Shown: positions 1-5,446 of the stretch, piece by piece
How the letters are laid out: every line of letters starts with the position of its first letter
How positions within the stretch are numbered: position 1 is the stretch's first letter
Assembly (NCBI GenBank): GCA_023415515.1
Contig: JAEZKH010000460.1
Location: 1-8,950 of the forward strand
Direction: 5' to 3'
Length of the DNA: 8,950 nucleotides
Source: Actinomycetes bacterium
GTDB taxonomy: Bacteria; Actinomycetota; Actinomycetes; Mycobacteriales; Mycobacteriaceae
Notes under the pieces: generated by a model
The model's database searches: none
What the model was told of the DNA's origin: nothing
The model's input: only the letters and a program-made list of their open reading frames with translations
Position numbers and translations under genes: made by a program

Positions 1-161
1 CCGAACAGCTGGAGACGGTGCCCAACCGCGAGAGCGCGGAGCTGCGCTGGGTCCCAGAGGAGGAGGTCTCGGCGCTTCCGCTGCACCCGGGGTTCGCCGC
101 CAGCTGGGCCCGCGTGCGCGCCGTCGCGGCGACTATCCCGCTGATGCAAGCCGAGCTTTGA
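1..161 (+). CDS. mutT3: NUDIX hydrolase MutT3, C-terminal part (5' end outside window)
   Basis: The + strand is open from the left edge, with codons in phase from base 3, and ends at TGA 159-161, giving the last 52 residues of a protein whose start lies outside. The segment contains ELRWVPEEEVSALPLHPGF, a pattern typical of the tail of NUDIX hydrolases (strand with Trp, acidic turn, then LPLHPGF). The NUDIX box itself is upstream and not visible. MutT-family enzymes hydrolyse nucleoside diphosphates linked to another moiety, often oxidised nucleotides such as 8-oxo-dGTP. The mutT3 name rests on this tail plus its place next to a convergent thiE, as in M. tuberculosis Rv0413-Rv0414c. The substrate cannot be judged from this fragment. 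Its last 29 bases overlap the 3' end of thiE on the other strand. Confidence 0.85.
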   Translation, partial: EQLETVPNRESAELRWVPEEEVSALPLHPGFAASWARVRAVAATIPLMQAEL

Positions 162-819
162 GCCTGCCTGCCGCGGCCTTCGGGTCGTCGGCCGCGGTGA
201 TCGCGCGCACCACCACGACGCGGCGCGCACCGGCCTCGATCACCTCGGGCAACCGCTGCTCGTCGATGCCGCCGATCGCGAACCAGGGCTTGCCGCCGCG
301 TTCGGCGGCCGTTCGGACGAGGCCGAGCCCAGGGGCGGCGCGGCCCGGTTTCGTCGGCGTCGGCCAGCACGGCCCGACGCAGAAGTAGTCGACCGCCTCG
401 GCCGCCGCGGCAGCGGCCTGCTCGCCGTCGTGCGTCGATCGGCCGATCACCACCTCGGCCCCGACGATGTCACGCGCGATCGCAAGTGGCAGGTCGTCCT
501 GGCCGAGATGCAGCACGTCGGCGCCTGCCGCGCGGGCGACGTCGGCCCGGTCGTTGACCGCGAACAGCGCGTTGTGCCGCCGCGCGGCGTCGGCGAGCAC
601 CTCGAGCGCGGCGAGTTCGACACGCGCTTCGAGCGGACCGAACCGCTTCTCGCCGACCGAGCCCTTGTCACGCAGCTGAATGATGTCGACCCCGCCCGCG
701 AGCGCGGCGTCGGCGAATTCGGCCAGGTCGCCGCGTTCGCGGCGCGCGTCGGTGCACAGGTAGAGCGTCGCTTCGGCCAGTCGAGCCAGCCGGGCCGGGC
801 GATCTCGGGGGTGATCCAC
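133..819 (-). CDS. thiE: Thiamine-phosphate synthase ThiE
   Basis: ThiE joins hydroxymethylpyrimidine diphosphate to the thiazole (carboxy)phosphate, giving thiamine phosphate and pyrophosphate in the cytoplasm. The 228-residue product shows the TIM-barrel family motifs in order: QLRDK (about 48-52), VNDRAD (88-93), HLGQDDLP (104-111), GRSTH (126-130), GPCWPTPTKPG (149-159), AIGGI (181-185) and VVVRAI (202-207). These make up the phosphate- and pyrophosphate-binding loops. I chose GTG at 819-817. It lies seven bases after a -10-like TACCCT on the same strand, which fits leaderless initiation, and the length is close to the 222 residues I recall for M. tuberculosis ThiE. ATG at 843-841 (236 aa) or GTG at 849-847 (238 aa) are possible, but would add residues not typical of the family and run into the thiO leader. 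The gene diverges from thiO and overlaps the mutT3 3' end. It is outside the riboswitch transcript. Confidence 0.94.
   Translation of the reverse strand: MDHPRDRPARLARLAEATLYLCTDARRERGDLAEFADAALAGGVDIIQLRDKGSVGEKRFGPLEARVELAALEVLADAARRHNALFAVNDRADVARAAGADVLHLGQDDLPLAIARDIVGAEVVIGRSTHDGEQAAAAAAEAVDYFCVGPCWPTPTKPGRAAPGLGLVRTAAERGGKPWFAIGGIDEQRLPEVIEAGARRVVVVRAITAADDPKAAAGRLKARLASAG
171..197. terminator. Perfect 8-bp inverted repeat just after mutT3; possible hairpin terminator
   Basis: CCGCGGCC at 171-178 is exactly mirrored by GGCCGCGG at 190-197 with an 11-base loop, starting nine bases after the mutT3 stop. Two G-T wobbles could extend the stem outward. No T-run follows, so it is not a classic intrinsic terminator, though U-less hairpins have been proposed in mycobacteria. 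It lies inside the thiE coding sequence, so it may be no more than G+C-rich coding sequence. Confidence 0.25.
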
Positions 820-826
820 ACCCGCG

Positions 827-832
827 AGGGTA
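827..832 (-). promoter_or_regulatory. Predicted -10 element for leaderless thiE
   Basis: On the - strand the hexamer TACCCT (832 to 827) fits the mycobacterial -10 pattern TANNNT and is followed by seven bases and then GTG (819-817). That spacing puts the expected transcription start on or next to the start codon, as in leaderless mycobacterial genes. I see no convincing -35, which is common for these promoters. It shares the TA at 831-832 with the opposing -10. Confidence 0.5.
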
Positions 833-836
833 GTGT
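831..836 (+). promoter_or_regulatory. Predicted -10 element for the riboswitch-thiO transcript
   Basis: TAGTGT fits TANNNT and lies seven bases before 844, so transcription would start near A842 or G845, right at the 5' edge of the TPP riboswitch. A transcript carrying the whole riboswitch needs a start about here, which supports the call. No good -35 is visible around 808-814. It overlaps the thiE -10 by two bases. Confidence 0.5.
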
Positions 837-844
837 GGGCCATC

Positions 845-949
845 GACACGGGAGTCCGGAGAGCGGACTGAGAGTGGGCACGGAAAACACCTGCCCTGAC
901 CGTCGCACCTGATCCGGGTCATGCCGGCGAAGGGAGGGGAGAGGGTGTC
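845..949 (+). promoter_or_regulatory. TPP riboswitch (THI element) controlling thiO
   Basis: The conserved TPP-aptamer blocks are present in order. GGGAGTCC (850-857) is followed by a 6-bp helix (853-858 with 864-869) leading into CTGAGAG (868-874), the pyrimidine-sensing block. A variable hairpin follows (876-880 with 892-896), then GACCGTCGCACCTGATC (898-914), and a CCGG/CCGG helix (914-917 with 924-927) enclosing the GTCATG loop that contacts the pyrophosphate, then GCGAAGGGAG (927-936). A closing helix can form between GACAC (845-849) and GTGTC (945-949). The element binds thiamine diphosphate and represses downstream genes. The purine-rich Shine-Dalgarno stretch (931-944) and the thiO GTG overlap its 3' end and no terminator hairpin with a U-tract is visible, which suggests control at translation initiation. 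Outer boundaries are approximate. Confidence 0.95.
931..944 (+). promoter_or_regulatory. thiO Shine-Dalgarno region at the riboswitch 3' edge
   Basis: This 14-base all-purine run contains AGGGAG and GGGGAG immediately before GTG 945. It is the only plausible ribosome-binding site for thiO, and it shows that translation starts after the aptamer core and not at ATG 921 inside it. Its position between the conserved core and the possible closing helix makes its accessibility likely to depend on TPP. Confidence 0.75.
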
Positions 950-2012
950 CGACAGATCCATCGCCGTCGTCGGCGGCGGTGTCATCGGCTTGTCGATCGC
1001 GCGCCGCGCCGCGCTCGAGGGCTGGGCTGTGCGCGTGCACCGCGGCGACGATCCGCGCACGCGAGGACCGCAGACACGGCCGTGCGCGTCCTGGGTCGCG
1101 GGCGGCATGCTCGCCCCGCACAGCGAGGGCTGGCCGCGTGAAGAGACCCTGCTGCGCCTCGGCCTCGCCTCGCTGGCCATGTGGCACCGGTCGGGGCCCG
1201 GCGGCTTCACCGACGGGCTGCCCGAGAGTGCGTTCACCGCGCGGGAGTCGCTGGTGGTCGCGGTCGATCGCGCCGATGTCGCCGACCTGAAAACCGTCGG
1301 GCAGTGGCTTGCCGCCCAAGGCCATCCCGTCGCGGCGACGTCCACCGCGCGCGATGTGGAGCCGCTTCTCGCCCAAGGCATCCGGCACGGCTTCGTGGCC
1401 GGAACCGAACTGGCGGTCGACAACCGCGCCGTGGTCGAGGCGCTCGTCGAGCAGTGCGAACGCCTCGGTGTCGAATGGGCGCCGCCGGTGGACGACCTCG
1501 CGGCCGTCGACGCCGATGTCCGGGTCGTCGCCAACGGCATCGACGCGCCGAAGCTGTGGCCCGGCCTGCCGATCCGACCGGTCAAGGGTGAAGTGCTGCG
1601 GTTGCGGTGGCGCAAGGGCTGTATGCCGGTGCCGCAGAGGGTGATCCGCGCCCGGGTGCACGGACGCCAGGTGTACCTGGTGCCGCGACGCGACGGTGTG
1701 GTGGTCGGGGCCACCCAGTACGAACACGGCCGGGACACCGCCCCTGCGGTCAGCGGGGTGCGGGAACTGCTCGACGACGCATGTGCGGTCGTGCCCGCGC
1801 TCGGCGAATACGAGTTGGCCGAATGCGCGGCGGGTCTTCGCCCGATGACGCCGGACAACCTGCCGATCGTCGGTCGACTCGACGGGCGCACGCTCGTGGC
1901 GGCGGGCCACGGACGGTCGGGATTCCTGTTGGCACCGTGGACCGCGGAAGCGATCGCAGGTGAACTCAACGGCGCTCCGCTGCCGGACGCCGAACTGGTG
2001 GAGGTTCGATGA
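945..2012 (+). CDS. thiO: Glycine oxidase ThiO (FAD-dependent, thiamine thiazole synthesis)
   Basis: ThiO oxidises glycine with oxygen to dehydroglycine (iminoglycine), the C2-N3 donor of the thiazole ring, in place of ThiH. The 355-residue protein is a D-amino-acid-oxidase-fold flavoprotein. An N-terminal dinucleotide-binding motif VVGGGVIGLSIAR lies at 8-20, a second FAD segment SWVAGGMLAPHSEGW at 49-63, RPVKGEVLRLR at 211-221, and the C-terminal motifs GLRPMTPDNLPIVG (297-310) and GHGRSGFLLAP (321-331), whose arginines probably bind the glycine carboxylate and flavin. I start at GTG 945 because the upstream in-frame ATG 921 is a conserved part of the riboswitch, and a purine-rich ribosome-binding site directly precedes 945. 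Residues 34-47 look longer than in homologues I recall. The stop overlaps the thiS start (ATGA). Confidence 0.95.
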   Translation: MSDRSIAVVGGGVIGLSIARRAALEGWAVRVHRGDDPRTRGPQTRPCASWVAGGMLAPHSEGWPREETLLRLGLASLAMWHRSGPGGFTDGLPESAFTARESLVVAVDRADVADLKTVGQWLAAQGHPVAATSTARDVEPLLAQGIRHGFVAGTELAVDNRAVVEALVEQCERLGVEWAPPVDDLAAVDADVRVVANGIDAPKLWPGLPIRPVKGEVLRLRWRKGCMPVPQRVIRARVHGRQVYLVPRRDGVVVGATQYEHGRDTAPAVSGVRELLDDACAVVPALGEYELAECAAGLRPMTPDNLPIVGRLDGRTLVAAGHGRSGFLLAPWTAEAIAGELNGAPLPDAELVEVR

Positions 2013-2206
2013 AAGTCATCGTCAACGACGAAAACGTGGAATGTGACGAGCACATCACCGTCGCGGCTCTTCTGCAGCGACTCGGCTTCCCCGAGAAGGG
2101 AATCGCGGTTGCGGTGGACTGGTCCGTGCTGCCCAGGTCGCTGTGGGCCACGACATTGTCCGACGGCGCGCGACTGGAAGTGGTGACGGCGGTGCAGGGT
2201 GGCTGA
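2009..2206 (+). CDS. thiS: Sulfur carrier protein ThiS
   Basis: ThiS is the ubiquitin-like sulfur carrier of thiazole synthesis. Its C-terminal glycine is adenylated and turned into a thiocarboxylate that gives its sulfur to ThiG. The 65-residue product has the usual size, begins MKVIVNDE, and ends in the diagnostic AVQGG with the terminal GG required for activation. ATG 2009 overlaps the thiO stop, and GGAGG at 2000-2004 is a good ribosome-binding site four bases away. No ThiF/MoeB-type activating enzyme is in the window, so it must be encoded elsewhere. The last 8 bases overlap thiG. Confidence 0.97.
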   Translation: MKVIVNDENVECDEHITVAALLQRLGFPEKGIAVAVDWSVLPRSLWATTLSDGARLEVVTAVQGG

Positions 2207-3005
2207 ATCGGACTCTGTTCGCGCGAGCGGCCCATCGGAGTTCGACTCATCGGTCACGAAGCTCACCATCGCGGGCCGCGATTTCGGCTCGCGGCTGATC
2301 CTCGGCACCGGAGGCGCCGCCAATCTCGCCGTCCTCGAGGAGGCGTTGGTCGCATCGGGAACCGAGCTGACGACGGTGGCGATGCGACGGGTGGACGCCG
2401 AGGGCGGCACCGGCGTGCTCGACCTGCTGAACAAGCTGAACATCACCCCACTGCCCAACACCGCCGGATGCCGGGGGGCCGCCGAGGCGGTGATGACCGC
2501 ACAACTGGCTCGCGAGGCGTTGCACACCGACTGGGTGAAGCTCGAGGTCATCGCCGACGAACGCACCCTGCTGCCCGACGCCGTCGAGTTGATCCGCGCC
2601 GCCGAGCAATTGGTGGACGACGGCTTCGTCGTGCTGCCGTACACGAACGACGACCCGGTGCTGGCGCGGCGGCTGGAGGACACCGGCTGTGCGGCGGTGA
2701 TGCCGCTCGGCTCGCCGATCGGAACCGGCCTCGGCATCGCCAACCCGCACAACATCGAGATGATCGTCGACGCCGCAGGAGTGCCGGTGATTCTCGACGC
2801 GGGGATCGGCACCGCGAGCGACGCGGCCCAAGCGATGGAACTCGGCTGCGACGCCGTGCTCCTCGCGACCGCCGTCACCCGTTCGGCGAACCCGCCGGTG
2901 ATGGCCGCGGCGATGGCGGCCGCCGTCACGGCGGGCCGTCTCGCGCGGCAGGCGGGCCGGATCCCGAAGCGGTTCTGGGCGCAGCCGTCCAGCCCGTCAG
3001 TATGA
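2199..3005 (+). CDS. thiG: Thiazole synthase ThiG
   Basis: ThiG is a TIM-barrel enzyme that condenses 1-deoxyxylulose 5-phosphate, dehydroglycine from ThiO and sulfur from ThiS thiocarboxylate into the thiazole phosphate. The 268-residue protein carries LILGTGGA (33-40), TVAMRRVD (59-66), LPNTAGC (85-91), WVKLEVIADE (112-121) with K114 as the expected Schiff-base lysine, the phosphate-binding PLGSPIGTGLGI, NPHNIEMI and DAGIGTASDAA segments, and ends RIPKRFWAQPSSP as in mycobacterial ThiG. The GTG start at 2199 lies inside the thiS 3' end, and the MAES beginning matches what I recall for M. tuberculosis ThiG. Residues about 5-20 are longer than in that homologue. The stop overlaps the next gene (ATGA). 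Confidence 0.97.
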   Translation: MAESDSVRASGPSEFDSSVTKLTIAGRDFGSRLILGTGGAANLAVLEEALVASGTELTTVAMRRVDAEGGTGVLDLLNKLNITPLPNTAGCRGAAEAVMTAQLAREALHTDWVKLEVIADERTLLPDAVELIRAAEQLVDDGFVVLPYTNDDPVLARRLEDTGCAAVMPLGSPIGTGLGIANPHNIEMIVDAAGVPVILDAGIGTASDAAQAMELGCDAVLLATAVTRSANPPVMAAAMAAAVTAGRLARQAGRIPKRFWAQPSSPSV

Positions 3006-3796
3006 CGGTCCCGGTCGGCAAAAGGTATGTCGCGCTTGGCAGTTCGATGGCAGCGGGGCCGGGTATCGCGCCTCGTGACAAGACCGCTCCGCTGCGCGCG
3101 GCCCGCTCGGCGGCCAACTACCCGCATCTGGTGGCACAACAGCTCGGCCTCGAACTCATCGACGTCACCTACTCCGGGGCGACCACCGCACATGTGCTGA
3201 CCGACCGGCAGAACGGCGAACCGCCGCAGATCGACGCACTCGACGGCTCGGAGACGCTGGTCACCGTCACGATCGGCGGCAACGACGTCGGCTACGTTCC
3301 GCTGCTCACGGCCGCGGGGCTGCCCTCGGCGGTGCGCTCGCTGCCGGTGTTCGGCGGCAGGATCGCCGAACTGCTCGACCCGACGGCCCGCGACCGCGCG
3401 CTCGTCGAGGTGGGTCCGGCGCTGGAGGCGGTCGGTGGGACGATCCGGAAGCGGGCACCGGGGGCGCGGGTGCTGTTCGTCGATTACCTGACGCTGCTGC
3501 CACCTGCGGGCGAGGATGCGTCGCCGCTGTCGGGCGCCGACGCCGCGCTCGGCCGCCGGGTTGCCGCCACGCTGGAGCGGTTGACGGGTGAGGCCGCCGC
3601 GGCGACCGGGTGCGAGTTGGTGCGCGCGTCGGATGCCAGCCGCGACCACCACCCGTGGTCGGCGGATCCGTGGACCACGAAGCCGTCACGGTTCGGGCTG
3701 CCCGTCCCGGGGCGCCCGTTCCCGGTACACCCGAACGCGGCGGGGATGCGCGCCGTGGCCGACCTCGTCATCGAGCGAGCAGGAAGTCCGCGATGA
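3002..3796 (+). CDS. SGNH/GDSL-family hydrolase
   Basis: This 264-residue protein belongs to the SGNH hydrolase fold of esterases and lipases. Block I is ALGSSMAAGPGI (11-22), with S15 the expected nucleophile and Ser replacing the usual Asp of GDS. Block II glycine is in TYSGAT (57-61 region), block III is GGND (92-95), and block V is VHPNAAG with catalytic H243. There is no Asp three residues before that His, so it may use a Ser-His dyad, as in some actinobacterial esterases where a backbone carbonyl replaces the Asp. DHHPW (215-219) is another motif common in the actinobacterial subgroup. I see no signal peptide or membrane segment, so it is probably cytoplasmic. ATG 3002 overlaps the thiG stop, with no evident ribosome-binding site, suggesting coupled translation. 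The substrate is unknown, and M. tuberculosis lacks a gene here. Confidence 0.85.
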   Translation: MTVPVGKRYVALGSSMAAGPGIAPRDKTAPLRAARSAANYPHLVAQQLGLELIDVTYSGATTAHVLTDRQNGEPPQIDALDGSETLVTVTIGGNDVGYVPLLTAAGLPSAVRSLPVFGGRIAELLDPTARDRALVEVGPALEAVGGTIRKRAPGARVLFVDYLTLLPPAGEDASPLSGADAALGRRVAATLERLTGEAAAATGCELVRASDASRDHHPWSADPWTTKPSRFGLPVPGRPFPVHPNAAGMRAVADLVIERAGSPR

Positions 3797-4695
3797 TCGA
3801 ATTGGTCGGGCTTACCAAAGTATTCGGTCAGACCCGTGCGGTCGACGACCTGACAGCCACCATCGAGCCGGGCGTCGTCACCGGCTTCCTCGGTCCGAAC
3901 GGAGCGGGCAAGACGACGACGATGCGGATGATCCTCGGGCTGGACCGCCCGACGTCGGGCACGGCCACCGTCGACGGTAAGCAGTACCGCGAGCTCGCCG
4001 AACCCCTGCGGCACGTCGGCGCGCTGCTGGACGCCAAGCAGACCCATCCCAACCGCTCGGTGCGCGCGCATCTGCGTTGGATCGCGGCGACCAACAGACT
4101 GCCCGGCGCGCGGATCGACGAGGTGCTCGAGATGGTCGGCCTGACGGCGGTCGCCGCCAAGAGGGCAGGCACCTTGTCGCTGGGCATGAGCCAGCGCCTC
4201 GGCATCGCGGCCGCGCTGCTGGGCGACCCGCCGGTGCTGCTGTTCGACGAGCCGGTCAACGGCCTCGACCCGGAAGGCATCCGCTGGGTGCGCACGCTGA
4301 TGCGATCGCTGGCCGCCGAGGGTCGCACGGTGTTCGTCTCCAGTCACCTGCTCGCCGAGATGTCCAACACCGCCGATCGGCTGGTGGTCATCGGCCGCGG
4401 GAAGCTCATCGCGTCGACGACGGTCAGCGAGTTCGTCGGTCGGGCCGACGGCGTGCGGGTCAGGAGCCCGCAGCTGGGCATGCTGCGCACCGTGCTGACC
4501 GACGCGGGCATCGAGGTCGCCCACGACGAGACGGCGACCGCGCTTCTGGTGCGCGGGGCGGCCTGCGACGTGGTCGGCGACCTGGCGGCGCGCAACGGAA
4601 TCACCCTGCACGAGTTGACGTCCACGCAGGCGTCACTGGAGGACGCGTACATGCGACTCACCGACGACGCCGTACAGTACCGGGCGGCGACGTGA
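3793..4695 (+). CDS. ABC transporter ATP-binding protein (ABC-2 / exporter type)
   Basis: The 300-residue ATPase has Walker A GPNGAGKTT (34-42), a signature loop LSLGMSQRL (128-136), Walker B VLLFDEP (148-154) with D-loop NGLDP, and switch histidine H185 in SSHLL. The signature has LGM in place of the usual GGQ, a form common in actinobacterial DrrA- and bacitracin-type exporters. A C-terminal extension (about 210-300, ending STQASLEDAYMRLT) is typical of ABC-2 ATPases. It should power the permease encoded directly downstream. ATG 3793 overlaps the previous stop, and AGGA (3781-3784) is a plausible ribosome-binding site. There is no substrate-binding protein nearby, and the type is an exporter, not a thiamine importer. 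The cargo is unknown. Confidence 0.93.
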   Translation: MIELVGLTKVFGQTRAVDDLTATIEPGVVTGFLGPNGAGKTTTMRMILGLDRPTSGTATVDGKQYRELAEPLRHVGALLDAKQTHPNRSVRAHLRWIAATNRLPGARIDEVLEMVGLTAVAAKRAGTLSLGMSQRLGIAAALLGDPPVLLFDEPVNGLDPEGIRWVRTLMRSLAAEGRTVFVSSHLLAEMSNTADRLVVIGRGKLIASTTVSEFVGRADGVRVRSPQLGMLRTVLTDAGIEVAHDETATALLVRGAACDVVGDLAARNGITLHELTSTQASLEDAYMRLTDDAVQYRAAT

Positions 4696-5411
4696 GCGCG
4701 CCCGCGGTCGTCAACGCCGAGCGCATCAAGCTGTTCACGACGAGGTCGACGCTGTGGTCGGCGGTCGCCGTCGCAGTGCTCAGCCTCGGGATCGCCGCGC
4801 TTCAGGCGTCGACGGCGACGGGTCCGGGCAGCGTCGAACCGGAGAAGGCGGTGATGGGGGTCGCCGTGTTCGGCGTGCCGGTGCTGATGATCCTGTCGGC
4901 GCTGACCGTCACCAACGAGTACCGAAACGGCTTGATCCGTACGACCTTTGCGGCGGTTGCGAATCGAACGCTGGTGCTGGCCGCGAAAGCCGTTGTCGCG
5001 GTGGTGTTCTCCGGCATCCTTTCCGCGGTGATGGCGATGGCTTCGATCGTGGTGGCGCAGTCGGACCCGAGCGACTGGCGACTTGTCGGCGCGATCGCGC
5101 TGTACGCGATGCTCGCCGCCGTGCTCGGCGTGGCAGTGGGAGCGCTGCTGCGTGCCTCCGCCGGTGCGGTCGCGCTGCTGCTGTTGTGGCCGATGGTGGC
5201 CGAGCCGCTGCTGGGCAACCTGCCCAACCTCAGCCCGCGGGTCGGCCCGTACCTGCCGTTCGCCAACGCGTTCAGGTTCCTCGACGTGCAGTGGTTGTAT
5301 CCGTACTACGCGATGCCGTGGGGACCGGTGGGATCCATCGTGTACTTCGCCGTCATCGCGGCCGCGGTGTTCGTAGTGGCGCTGGTCATGATCAACCGGC
5401 GCGACGCGTGA
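4692..5411 (+). CDS. ABC-2 type transporter permease
   Basis: This 239-residue integral membrane protein shows about six hydrophobic segments, near residues 21-40, 54-73, 95-120, 131-153, 156-175 and 212-234. The cytoplasmic NEYRNGLIRTTF motif (75-86) between the second and third is typical of ABC-2 permeases that pair with the ATPase type upstream. The N-terminus (NAERIKLFTTRSTLWS) is the usual amphipathic lead into the first helix. It begins at GTG 4692, overlapping the ATPase stop as GTGA and lacking an obvious ribosome-binding site, so translation is probably coupled. Together the pair should form an efflux or flippase-like transporter in the cytoplasmic membrane. The substrate cannot be told from sequence. 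Confidence 0.88.
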   Translation: MSAPAVVNAERIKLFTTRSTLWSAVAVAVLSLGIAALQASTATGPGSVEPEKAVMGVAVFGVPVLMILSALTVTNEYRNGLIRTTFAAVANRTLVLAAKAVVAVVFSGILSAVMAMASIVVAQSDPSDWRLVGAIALYAMLAAVLGVAVGALLRASAGAVALLLLWPMVAEPLLGNLPNLSPRVGPYLPFANAFRFLDVQWLYPYYAMPWGPVGSIVYFAVIAAAVFVVALVMINRRDA

Positions 5412-5433
5412 GGGTCGAGGCAACAGGAACCGC

Positions 5434-5439
5434 TAACGT
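5434..5439 (+). promoter_or_regulatory. Predicted -10 element for leaderless lpqL
   Basis: TAACGT fits TANNNT and is followed by exactly seven bases and then ATG 5447, so transcription would begin at the start codon. No clear -35 is visible around 5410-5416. The only Shine-Dalgarno-like sequence (GGGAG 5440-5444) is two bases from the ATG, too close to work well, which also favours a leaderless start. Confidence 0.5.
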
Positions 5440-5446
5440 GGGAGCA

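Noticed and set aside
447..1910. A 487-codon - strand frame covering the thiE/thiO border
   Set aside because: It crosses the divergent promoter and the riboswitch, is antisense to thiO and out of frame in thiE, and shows no family motif.
2468..3001. Upstream in-frame extension of the SGNH hydrolase into thiG
   Set aside because: The added residues are a low-complexity shadow of thiG. The hydrolase fold begins right after ATG 3002, which overlaps the thiG stop.
668..3652. A 994-codon open frame on the - strand across thiO, thiS, thiG and the hydrolase gene
   Set aside because: It is antisense to four well-recognised genes, its translation is Arg/Ser/Pro-rich without domain motifs, and long opposite-strand frames are expected in G+C-rich DNA.
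3610..3792. Upstream extension of the ABC ATPase
   Set aside because: The ATPase fold starts at MIELVGLTKVFG from ATG 3793; the extension is an out-of-frame reading of the hydrolase gene.
3793..5411. The ABC pair as a thiamine importer
   Set aside because: Known thiamine importers of this kind have a periplasmic binding protein or an ECF S-component. This pair is the ABC-2 exporter type with no binding protein nearby.
4754..5446. Upstream extension of LpqL through the permease gene
   Set aside because: A lipoprotein signal peptide must be at the N-terminus. The start at 5447 puts the lipobox Cys at residue 24.
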